Of a DNA stretch of 44,363 bases, positions 10,641-20,969 are shown one piece after another (positions within the stretch are counted from its first letter, which is position 1; every line of letters begins with the position of its first letter). Under the pieces are notes generated by a model that had not been told where the DNA came from, did no database searches, and saw nothing but the letters and a program-made list of their open reading frames with translations. Source of the DNA: Lingula anatina (taxonomy: Eukaryota > Brachiopoda > Lingulata > Lingulida > Lingulidae); the NCBI RefSeq assembly GCF_001039355.2, contig NW_019775894.1:90558-134920 (forward strand). Direction: 5' to 3'. Position numbers and translations under genes: made by a program.

Positions 10641-12164
10641 TTTAGCCAGATATACTATATGTAGGCCTACTGTTTACAAAATGACTATCTTCAACACCAG
10701 GGGCGTGCTGGCAAAGGTCATCAGTTTTAGCTTTAAGACGTAAAATATGTTTCTGAAGAAGAGCTGTTTTGTAAATATATTTGGATTCGAATGAGCTTTA
10801 AAATTTAGAAATGAGAATTTATTAGATTAAGATCGGTTTAGAACAAAGTGATCCTTCTTCTTGGTCATGTGACAGGAGTGCCCGCGTTTTGGTAGTTACT
10901 CTAACAAAAAATTAGAACGTGTGGTAAGTGATTTGAATTAAAATTAAACGACACATCAATTTCTCCCTGTTTATTTGACTCTCATTAATTTTATTCGATA
11001 TACAAAGAAGTAAAAGCGTCAAAATGTAAGCGATATAGATACCAAAATTGATAAGATCTCTTACATGTAGAGCAACACGATGGCAAACAAATGAAGCAAA
11101 ATATGGATAATAATCTATGCTGCGGATGTGAGATATTTGGAATAGGATGCACAATTAAACTTTACGTCACCCCTTCCCAAATATGAAAGGTTTAGATAAA
11201 GATAGATCTTCTGTCTGTTGATTTGGCATTTTAGGGACCATCTATTATATGTGTTAGTGAAGTATGAATTTCAAACAACGTACATTTATGAGGGCTTGAA
11301 AGTAGAATGCGTTAGCGGTGACAAGTGTCACAATACGTTCAGACAGCGGTCGCAATCAGTTGGATCTGTAAAGTGCAAATAGGTCGGCAGCAGGTCACTG
11401 ATGTTTCGAAATGATATAAATATAAATCTGACAAAAATATTTGAATTGTGGTCGGGCGAATTTAAACCGGTGATTGCTGGCGAAAATTGACTTTATATAT
11501 GTTTAATAATATGAATTTAGAATTTGAAGGTGAACAAATAATATAAAAAATGGAAGCGTTGTTTCTACTCGACCTTTATAGGGACTTCATATTTTCAAGC
11601 GTTGCTTCGATCTTTTTAAATAAATGAAAACGAAATAAGTAAAACAACTGAAAACTGCATACTGTTTAAAGACTTCCTTATACATGTTTATTCAGAAAAA
11701 TAAAGAAATGGCTTATAAATGATACTTTGTTTATCAAACATAAAATAAATAAATTTAAGATAGCATGGAAATAGCACAAACGCACATTTATCAACACGAC
11801 AAATTTACATATAAAACTTAGAGACTCTAAAGAAGTCACTTAAAGAGATTTGTTTTAAAATAGCCTTTGGCTGGAGGTCTGTCTTATGCTCATCTAGTAC
11901 ACAAAAATGAAAACGATTCGCATTTGAAAAAATGTGGGGAAATTACAAAATTATTATTTTAATTTTCTTTTAAATCTATGCTGGTGATTAAACGGGTGCG
12001 AAATCAACTGCCTGTGCATGCAGAACTGCATTTGAACCAAGAACTCAAACAAAATAACAATAATCAATTAATAAATAGTTTGATGAACTGCACAGAAGAG
12101 ACATAAGAAATTGGGAGGTACTGATTTCGGTACCTCTAGATATTCTATTGTATACATGTGGATT
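10641..12164. other. AT-rich intergenic stretch
   Basis: No gene, RNA or clear repeat seen. Short open frames here have AT-driven composition. Confidence 0.5.
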
Positions 12165-12398
12165 CTTAGAGACCATTCCCACAAATATTTAGATCGATCT
12201 ATCCCCCTCGGGAGTCTCACTAGATTGCTGTCAGGTTAATCGGCTTAAATGTCTGTCCCGCCTACTAAAAGCTGAAAGGTGGTAATTAACTTTAGTGCGC
12301 TCTCGGCTCCCAGAAGCTGACAGCAATTTAGCGTGAACCCCCAGGGAGTTAGGTCGATCCAGATGGATCGATCTAAATCTGTGGCAGCCCACTCTTAA
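12165..12398 (+). mobile_element. Foldback MITE, family 1, copy 3
   Basis: Starts CTTAGAGACCATTCCCAC and ends CAGCCCACTCTTAA. It contains the shared GATCGATCTATCCCC and GGTCGATCCAGATGGATC blocks, and AGCAATTTAGCGTGAACCC. Same orientation as the copies at 2044 and 36813. Confidence 0.7.
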
Positions 12399-13076
12399 AG
12401 ATGTAAGGCTTTGGCGGTATTGTTTCTGTGCAGTCGATGTAGGGGAATCTGTCATCTTTCAAAAAACAATTTTAGCCTAAAGTTTAGCCTAAAATTTAAG
12501 ACTCAAGATAAACCATAGCAGTTTCTTAAAATGAAATATTGTGCCCTTTTTCGAACAAGTCGTACGCTGCTTGTGTTTCAGGGCAATATTAATTCTATTT
12601 AATTGATGCACTATTGATTCAACTAGAACTGAGGTAAGACTAGAAGGTTCAGATCCATTTTCGGGCTCAAATCATTTTGTGAAACCAATCCCTGACAGAC
12701 GATTTCTGACAGTTTTTTGGAATAAAAAATAATAAAAATTGATCCTTATTTCATTTCATATTTCTGGAAAAATAGATTCCAAGCTAAAATAATCTTTCAA
12801 TGGCACTGGGAATAGAAATGATGATTTAATAATGATTTCCTAAGAATGAAAAACAAAAATGATCAAGATCAGTAATAGATGAGAGATGATAGAAATTAAA
12901 ACATAGCGTTTAAAACGCGTCTAGGGGTTAATATGAAGAGATCTTCAGGTACAAATGTAAAAAATGTTATATTTCAATCCTTGTGCGCGCTTGGACCGTT
13001 TCAATTCATCTTACATCTTAGGCGGTTAATATGGCATATTTTTCATTTTGTCATTTATAAATGGAAGAACTCGATA
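12399..13076. other. Non-coding, 3' flank of the minus-strand gene
   Basis: AT-rich. It holds the presumed 3' UTR of the minus-strand gene that ends at 13077. No other feature recognised. Confidence 0.4.
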
Positions 13077-14200
13077 TCAGAAATGAGAACTTTGCGAAAG
13101 TTTCAATTTAGTTCCCGACACGTTGGGGTCGTCTGCTGCCGGTAAACATTTAGTCAACCAATCGCTGCATTTCTTTACTGAGTGAGAGAAAACCTTCGGG
13201 TTGATCGGATCATCCTCCTCCGGGTTGTACTTGTGCGTATATTGATATCTTGAGTCATAACCAGCAGGGGTAATCTCAAAAGTCTTCTCTCGAAAATGAT
13301 ACCGCGGCACCGTGAAATTTCCAACACCAGGAATGGCGTGTTGCGTAAAAGACGGGCTATAATAATCGTCGTCAAATGCTTCTTGTCGCTCGCGCCTGCG
13401 CGTTGGCAAGACGGCAGCAAATTCATTATTGTAATAGTCGTCTGCCTCCTGCGAAAAATCAGGGCCACTGTCCGTCTTAACCTGTTGAGAGAGCTTTGAA
13501 TCGCTGCCAATCTTTGGAAGTTTAGTTCTGGCTGATTTGTTACGGCTTTTATTGTTGTTGCCGTCATTGTATTCTTTCCAATGCACCACCTGTTTGGGAG
13601 CCCCTTGTGGTTTTTTGTGCTCGCGGCCATTGTAACCAAAAGAATTATTTCTTTGGCGAGAGGTGACGGGGGTTTCACCGGAGGTATTTGATTCAGTCTC
13701 ACTTTTGTGACGTCGTTTACTCTGTATATTTTTCTGCACAAAGTCAACATTTGCGTAAGGTTGTTCCTTTGTCGCTCTCAGTGCATTGCCATCGCTATTG
13801 TTGTTTACACCAATGGTTTGTTCATCCGATACTGCAGGGTTCTCTCGTTGAGTCCCCACTTTGGCACTTTCGTTATAATATTGCCCCTTTTCAAAGCGTT
13901 CTAAACTATTTTGATTATTCTCATCGTCTCGATTGGTATTCTCTACCGTCTGTCGATCGGTATAATTCCTGTCATCTTTGTCATCAAGTTCCATCGCCTC
14001 CATTGTCTGTGTCATCGCGCACTGGGCTTCTACTGACAGCCGAGACCAAATGTTCTGTTTACGAGGAGGACAGCGTCTTTCCGAGGAGGGCGTTTTCTTC
14101 TTCCTTCTTCGGTGATACCTGGGAGGCTTTTCTGCCTGGCCGGTCGTAGCTTCTGGACATGAGTGCATGGACAGAAGCGTCCCCTCGCTTTCAGCCGATC
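13077..14200 (-). CDS. Unknown protein, 3' coding exon
   Basis: I do not recognise the family. On the minus strand an acceptor TTTTTATCCCTAG ends at 14201, and the exon runs from 14200 to the stop at 13077. It joins in phase 1 to the exon ending at 19697 and restores one continuous frame (A-A-M-K-T-G-S-A-E-S). The encoded 374 or so residues are hydrophilic: a basic patch (HRRRKKK), Asn/Asp/Gln/Ser-rich stretches, then a more ordered C-terminal part with tyrosine-rich pieces (DDYYNNEF, DDDYYSPSF) and aromatic segments (VPRYHFREKTFEITPAGYD, YQYTHKYNPEEDDP). No signal peptide or membrane segment. It looks like a largely disordered intracellular protein with one conserved-looking C-terminal region. 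Codon content over more than 1 kb without a stop supports real coding. Confidence 0.65.
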
Positions 14201-14397
14201 CTAGGGATAAAAAGAGAAAAATAAAGTCTTGAAATATTTCAAACACGTCTATTAAATTAAAATGTAAATTTAAATATAGAAACTATTATTTTATCCATTG
14301 CGTGGGCAAAAAGTCATCATAGCTCTCTGCTTATCTGATGCTGAAGGCGACGGTATAGAATTTAATATGTATACATCTCTAACGTCACTTAAATTTC

Positions 14398-14553
14398 TCT
14401 CTCTCTCTCTCAATTTCAAGAATTGACTTGGCCCTGATATTGTTATTTACTTGCCCGCTGAAAATTAAAAGAGGCATATCAATTTATGTTTTAGAGACGT
14501 GTGTGACGTGCGCATCTGTTTGTGAAAAGAGAGAGAGAGAGAGAGAGAGAGAG
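14398..14553. repeat. (CT)n and (GA)n microsatellites
   Basis: A CT run at about 14398-14419 and a GA run at about 14529-14553, 110 bp apart and mutually complementary. Both lie inside the intron. Confidence 0.85.
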
Positions 14554-14944
14554 ATGAAATGCACGAGTAGATTTTAAAATTATTACTACAAATATTAAAC
14601 ACAATACTCTACTCTCAAATCAGCTCAAGTCCAATAATACAAATATTTAACAAGCTCCTCACTCCGAGGTGAAGGACAGCTAGTTCTCATACAAAGCGCT
14701 TACACAAGTCAAAGGTGAATTGTGTTATTGATTTTAATTGGATTTAAAATTGGCACATGCCAGCGAAAACGACAAATACAAAATTTAATAACTCGGAACC
14801 GGTGCATTTATCACAGAGGTCGATAAATAAGCACCCTGCGAGTGCCAAGCCCGTTACGTTCTTAATACCACTCATTTAAACACGTGGATCGACGAAGCAG
14901 TGAAATACCGTGATGGTCGCAGGGTATCGTGATGAGGGTCCGAG

Positions 14945-15108
14945 GAGAAGGTGGGTGGGTGGGGGGGTTTAAACCTAGGGAGAGTTACCCTTTTTCGGCA
15001 ATTATTCCTTTTCTGAGCATTGGTGGNGGGTGGGTGGGGGGGTTTAAACCTAGGGAGAGTTACCCTTTCTCGGCAATTATTCTTTTGCTGAGCATTGGTG
15101 GAGGAGTT
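14945..15108. repeat. 82-bp direct repeat around a single N
   Basis: The segment before the N at 15027 (GGGTGGGTGG, GTTTAAACCTAGGGAGAG, GGCAATTATTC, GAGCATTGGTGG) is repeated almost exactly after it. A lone N between two copies of the same sequence is what a gap join with overlapping contig ends produces. Confidence 0.8.
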
Positions 15109-15165
15109 TTCAGTTCGTGTTGACATGCGTTATTCATGCGTTATTCTCCCCCCCCCCCCTCACGC

Positions 15166-15205
<40 letters not shown>

Positions 15206-15985
15206 GGTGGGGTTGACTTTATTCATCAATATTATTCAGAAAATTATGTTTAACTCTATTACATTTTTTGTTTTCTTTTTGTTTTCATATATCTATCCAT
15301 TATTATTATTATTATTATAAGCAAACAGTGAAAGGTTTTTTTTTTTTGCCACCAGTGCGACGTCCAACAGTCCTGTGATATCTTGTTCTCCATATTCATT
15401 TCTAACCATTGTTGTCTTGTTGATAAAGTAAATATTACTGACAATCCAGATTAATTGATCGGGCCGTATATCTCAGACCTGCCACGGTGAGTGCTTACCA
15501 CGCCAAGTCCCTTATCTTATCTCGTTAAGCGCCTAATTTAATTAATTTTGTCGCTCGCCACTTAAGGTAGGAGATAAGACGGGTATGGCGAGTTCTTGTT
15601 CACCTGTGCGAAGACGCGGGCATAGGTACAAAATGTAGTACATAATTAAATGAAGGAATCAAGTATGGTGTAAATGTGTAGCTTACGCTTCAACTATATA
15701 TTTCTGGGAGATTGCAGGTTGAATAAGCCAGTCCTGAATTAACTTATTATCCAAAAGAGGAACGTTACCGGAATAACCAAAAATACTTTTAGGCTTCGTT
15801 CACATGCAATGTCTATTTTCTATTTTCTATTTTCGGTATGTCTTATGATCACGGTCTGTGCACTGAATATCCCGCGGCGTAATTACTNTTCGGCAATTAT
15901 TCCTTTTCTGAGCATTGGTGGAGGAGTTTTCAGTTCGTGTTGACATGCGTTATTCATGCGTTATTCTCCCCCCCCCCTCACGCGC

Positions 15986-16046
<61 letters not shown>

Positions 16047-16652
16047 TTGACTTTATTCATCAATATTATTCAGAAAATTATGTTTAACTCTATTACATTT
16101 TTTGTTTTCTTTTTGTTTTCATATATCTATCCATTATTATTATTATTATTATTATTATTAATATTATTATTATTATTATAAGCAAACAGTGAAAGGTTTT
16201 TTTTTTTTTGCCACCAGTGCGACGTCCAACAGTCCTGTGATATCTTGTTCTCCATATTCATTTCTAACCATTGTTGTCTTGTTGATAAAGTAAATATTAC
16301 TGACAATCCAGATTAATTGATCGGGCCGTATATCTCAGACCTGCCACGGTGAGTGCTTACCACGCCAAGTCCCTTATCTTATCTCGTTAAGCGCCTAATT
16401 TAATTAATTTTGTCGCTCGCCACTTAAGGTAGGAGATAAGACGGGTATGGCGAGTTCTTGTTCACCTGTGCGAAGACGCGGGCATAGGTACAAAATGTAG
16501 TACATAATTAAATGAAGGAATCAAGTATGGTGTAAATGTGTAGCTTACGGTTCAACTATATATTTCTGGGAGATTGCAGGTTGAATAAGCCAGTCCTGAA
16601 TTAACTTATTATCCAAAAGAGGAACGTTACCGGAATAACCAAAAATACTTTT
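15070..16652. repeat. 0.75-kb near-identical direct repeat (15070-15790 and 15889-16652)
   Basis: The two blocks are nearly identical, from GGCAATTATTC through a C run, (GT)n(GA)n, (ATT)n and a T run to AACCAAAAATACTTTTA. They differ almost only in microsatellite and homopolymer length. The second starts one base after a lone N at 15888. A unique piece of about 97 bp separates them. This is best read as two alleles placed in tandem by the assembler, though a very recent tandem duplication is possible. Confidence 0.85.
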
Positions 16653-16919
16653 ATTCTCCCAGTCGTTTGTTCGCCAATTATGAACCTTTTGCAAAAAAAA
16701 AAAATGGAACTTTTCTCCTTCTTTTAGCTTATATGCCATTATCTTATCAAATTATCTTCTTGAAATGAATACACTTTACGTGATGAAATTTTAATTCTAG
16801 ATAAAAGCTTACCCCGGCACAAGACGTTACTTTTATGTCTGCTCTCTGGAACGATTCCCACAGATAAGAAGCGAGACACTGATGAGAAAAGAGTTTCTAA
16901 TTATCTTTGCACACCGTCG

Positions 16920-16991
16920 GGTTCCATGGTGTAATGGTTAGCACTCTGGACTTTGAATCCAGCGATCCGAGTTCAAATCTCGGTGGAACCT
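16920..16991 (+). tRNA. tRNA-Gln (anticodon TTG)
   Basis: A full cloverleaf of 72 nt. The acceptor GGTTCCA pairs with TGGAACC (16984-16990). The D-arm contains GTGTAATGGTTAGCAC. The anticodon stem CTGGA/TCCAG encloses loop CTTTGAA, with anticodon TTG at 16953-16955. The T-arm CCGAG-TTCAAAT-CTCGG carries the internal B box GTTCAAATC. No intron. A TTTT Pol III stop lies about 12 bases downstream. It sits in the intron of the minus-strand gene, on the opposite strand. Confidence 0.95.
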
Positions 16992-17941
16992 CCCCCTAAT
17001 ATTTTCTTTTATATAGTAAGCCTATCCATAAAGACATCAAGTATCCAAATGGCCATTCCGTCTTGTTAGTGAGTGATTGCATGTAAGTATACTGTTAGCC
17101 TTCACCAATAAAAACCTATTTTACTGCATTACATTCATCCATCTCAATAAACAACAGCTTTCGGTTTATAGGTGCTGATATCTTTTCTTTTTAAAAGTTT
17201 ATTTATGTGTATGTGTGGGAGGGGGGGATAGGGGGGCTAAAATGTGAAGTACTTGTAGTTACAAAACCAGTCATAAAATACTAAATCATTGCTATGTGTA
17301 TTCCTTTGATGTATCTTTATAAAAAAATTGGCTTGTTTTTTCCACTGCAGTTGCTTTCACTGCAGAACATCGCGATAAGACAGAGCAACAAATATTAAAA
17401 GAACTTATCTGCCTATTCTACGCTGCCCCCCTCCACCACGCCCCATCTTTATAAAATAACACTGTTCACTGAGCCGAAAATGAAACCTGGATAAATATAT
17501 TTTATTATTACTCTAAAATACTGCTGATATTAAAGGACACAGTACAAATTAGACCCCCTTTCGGACACGAATAAAGATCAGACATGCAAATAACCATGAA
17601 ATTACAACAAATACATAGCAACCATCACAACAGGCAGTGCTCACTTGTTGATCTAGTTATAACGGAAAGCGGCTCAGTGACGGTCTTGGTGTATTTTGTT
17701 ATCGTTTGTGAATAGGGCGGCAGCCATGAGTCAATACTTGAACTTGGAAACGTCACTCTTGTGACATAAAGCTATCGTAGCAGAGGGGGATTATACAATC
17801 TACCAAATTCGTTTGAGGATTACTTAAATCGAATTATTCAGCTTTGCGCTGTGCGATGATATTCACCGACCGACCGACCGACGCACAAATGGTCACAAAT
17901 AAGAAATAAGGGGTTTATGACCGCTACTTATGCTAATTCAC

Positions 17942-17943
<2 letters not shown>
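16992..17943. other. Intronic sequence, nothing recognised
   Basis: AT-rich, with a G-rich run at about 17220. A CCGACCGACCGACCGA repeat lies at about 17867. No gene recognised. Confidence 0.4.
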
Positions 17944-17980
<37 letters not shown>

Positions 17981-18045
17981 GTGTGTATATGTGGCTGCGC
18001 TGTATTTTACTTTACTGTGAACAACTCAGACAACTTTACAGTAAG

Positions 18046-18110
<65 letters not shown>
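17944..18110. repeat. (CT)n and 62-bp (AT)n microsatellites
   Basis: CT repeat at 17944-17978 and an uninterrupted AT run at 18049-18110, about 31 units. The AT run is self-complementary and could extrude as a cruciform. Open frames read through it are artefacts. Confidence 0.9.
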
Positions 18111-18115
<5 letters not shown>

Positions 18116-19696
18116 TAAAATCAGCTACCAATTTGCATAACTTCAATATTGTCGAATTTTAAAGAATATTTATGAAAGCCAGCGAACAGAAAAAGCGCAA
18201 TAATAATTAAAAAAAATGCTTCAACAAAACTCCTGTGTCAGAAACTAAGACCCAATATCTAGACCAGAGTTACCTTTGCAAAAGAGCGTTCTTAATACAA
18301 ATACGATTAGGCAAAAAATCCTTACAATGGGTGTGAAACTCGAGCAGAACAAATTAACACAGGCAATAAATAATCGCTAAACAAGCCGGCGGGGAGCGAC
18401 CCTGTTAACTTTTCCAGATAGTTGGATTTATTATTGAAGTGCGCGCAGGTGAAAATTACGTCACAGTAACCTTTTGAAACTTTCCACTCCGACAATTCCT
18501 CAATTGCGTCAAATGCATTCAACGATTTTCTACGCGGTCGTGTCATGTTTTATCAAAATATAAGACAAAGTAACTGAAGCGTGTCAAGGCTGTAATAATG
18601 TCTCAATTTCAGTGTCAGAGTAAGAGGTAATGTATGGCGCACGGTGTCAAATACTCTAATTCCTATACCGGCGATTTTTTAGAATAAAAAGTTGTTTACC
18701 GTCGCCCGTTTGATGATGACGTAAAATAACAATACCGGACCGGTGTCCAATGGCCCCGGGGACCTTGGCCCTTCTAGCATAGAAAAGCGCACCTTTAAAT
18801 GATGCTGTTCTATGAAAGAGTAAACAAGAACCTTTGGGGGATAATGGATAATAAATGCATAACTATAGTATTCGCCATGAAAAATTCTTTCAGGAGACGA
18901 CGTTACATAATATAGTGGACGGATAAATGACGAACACTGGTTTGCGACAGGATTTCGTCAGAAATATCATTTGTGAAGTATTAAGTCTACAGAACCATTG
19001 ATTAGGAGTTAATGTCCCTGATGCATTGCAGTTGTCAGCAGTGTCTTATAAATATTAACTGTTGCCATCCCCATTTAATCCCAAAGCTCGTGAATTTATC
19101 ACCTCACAAATACATGACTGCGTTATTTTTTAGAATCTAGTACAAACTCCGTTGCAGTAATAAAGGTTTAATACAGGGGTCTCAGAATACGGCATCACCT
19201 CTAAGACGCACCCTGATTTTCAGAGACTCTGGAACCTCACCTCTCTGTTCAATACTCTCAGCATGTCACCACAGTAGAGAAGTGAATGTCCTCTGAAACA
19301 CAGGGTACATCGAACCTGTCTAGGGGACATTTGAAGAGAAACTTTAAGACCATTCTTTAGGGAGAGGTCACTATTAGAAATTGTTTTCGAAACACGGGTC
19401 ACTACGATTTGGTTTGTTGTTCGGACCCCCTCGACGGCTTGTTCACCGTGTTTGTTTGGTTATTTTTCTTATTTCTACCCCTCCAGTATACTGCTGGTGG
19501 GCATTCAAAGGTAGAGTCTACGACTTCTCATGGCTGTTTTGAGACTTGACTTTGTCCTCATATTGTTATTTTCTTGGGTAGAGAAGTAAGCATGTTATGT
19601 ATGATTTAAAAGCCTTGCATGCGCGTCTGTCCGGAGAGAGAGAGAGAGAGAACTATAACTTTTTCTCAAGACGATTAACGTTCAAATTAAACCTAC

Positions 19697-20778
19697 CGGT
19701 TTTCATGGCAGCTTCAATGGCATTTTTCTCCTGTTCCACCCGTCTCTCTTCCTCCTCTCGCGTGGCACAGCTCACCGTTGCGGTAGGTTTAGCCGCTGAG
19801 TCGGGTGAGCGGACTCGCGCAGAAGCATCAACTCCTCCACCCACGCCCTCTGCGTCGCCGTCACACTCAATCATTCTCTCCGTCGCTTTTGCAGCGGTCG
19901 TACCGTGTGACGCCGTATTTTTACGTTTCTCGCCGCCAATACCGCCTCCCTTGCGGACAGCAGGTGCCCTCAAGAGCTGGCCCGAGTCTGCCTGTTGACT
20001 AGCGAGGTGTCGCAACGAGTCTTTCTTAGAGGAAATGCAGTGTTCGAGTATACTTTGTATGTTAAGACCCGGAGTGCGGGGCTTACCGTTTTGATTAAAA
20101 TATGTTTGATCACATTCCTTAGTATAGCGGTCGATCTCCCCGACGTTGTTATGAGTAATTTCATAGCCAGCATTGCCCGTGCCGCCGTGATGCTGGGTCC
20201 CTAACGTCGGCCTATCACTCCCGTCAGTGTTATTAGTATTATGATTAACATCGCCTCTTCCCTCATGGCGAGATAACACACTAGTGCTGTATTCACTGTT
20301 GAAGTCGGGATCAATATTTGCTGTTCTGGCAGAGTAAATCCCTGTCGCTTCATTAACGCCGTGACTACGGCGGCCGTCCTCAAGCAATGGGTTACGTGTG
20401 AAATCGACCTGCTCGCCTCCTCCCGTCTGTCTCCTCGAAGGACTCCGTCTTCTCCTCCGGGCAGAGATCGACCTCAACGGCTGAAGGGACTTGACGCTGG
20501 AGACGCGGTTGTGGAGCTGAGAGGAAGCGGACGAGGACGAGGGTGTATGCGGCGCCCTGCCACGCCGCGATAACGTAGGACCTGGGGTGCGATTGGCGTG
20601 GAGCCGTCCAGGCCGCTGCCACGGGTAAGTGACCAGATGCCGGTGAGGAACTTTTCGATGTTGGTGTTGGTGCGCCGAGTGTTGCCCTACCACCGCGGCA
20701 GTCACCGCCGCCGAGGGAATGTGAGCGTTGCTGGTTGTCATACCGTTCTTAGGACGTTCATTCCACTTCGTCACACTC
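19697..20778 (-). CDS. Unknown protein, 5' coding exon (ATG at 20741)
   Basis: Minus-strand exon between acceptor TATTTTAG (ends 20779) and donor ACCG|GTAGGT at 19697. The frame is open throughout. The likely start is ATG 20741 (M-T-T-S-N-A-H), giving about 348 residues here and 722 with the 3' exon. The N-terminal third is rich in His, Arg, Ser and Pro (HSAHQHQHRKVPHRH; SARRRRRSPSRR). A middle part looks more conserved in style (EIDRYTKECDQTYF, GLNIQSILEHCISSKKDSL), and a charged helix lies near the end (REEEERRVEQEKNAIEAAMK). No family recognised. The frame could also continue upstream of 20741 into another exon, since R-S-V-T-K-W-N-E is open up to the acceptor. Confidence 0.65.
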
Positions 20779-20948
20779 CTAAAATACACAGATCAAGTGT
20801 CCCATCAGATTTAACAATGCTAACAGCGTGTAAAAAGACGAGCAAACAATGCTTTACAAAAACTAACTGGTAAAGTCAATCCTGCTCACATTGAAAATAA
20901 TGATTAAAATGCAAATGAAGGGAACTCAATACGCCATACAATTCATAC

Positions 20949-20969
20949 CTGAGAGCAACTCCTAAAAGG
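20949..20969 (-). other. Possible micro-exon, 13 or 21 nt
   Basis: On the minus strand a long pyrimidine run and TATAG or TTTTAG acceptors lead to GAGTTGCTCTCAG followed by GTATGA, a good donor. Neither length restores the frame between the candidate exon at 24029 and the exon at 20778. It would therefore be 5' UTR or an alternative exon, or chance. Confidence 0.25.

Larger units (their letters stand above)
14201..19696 (-). other. 5.5-kb intron of the minus-strand gene
   Basis: Donor ACCG|GTAGGT at 19697/19696 and acceptor CCCTAG|GATC at 14201/14200 (minus strand). The intron contains microsatellites, a near-identical direct repeat with N bases and a plus-strand tRNA-Gln. No other coding exon was recognised inside it, though a small one could be missed. 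Confidence 0.6.

Noticed and set aside
16860-16920. CTGATGAG word, hammerhead-ribozyme-like
   Set aside because: No matching GAAA core strand and helices around it; likely chance.
17917-18162. Open frames across the CT and AT runs
   Set aside because: The predicted proteins are repeated Ser-Leu and Tyr-Ile from microsatellites.
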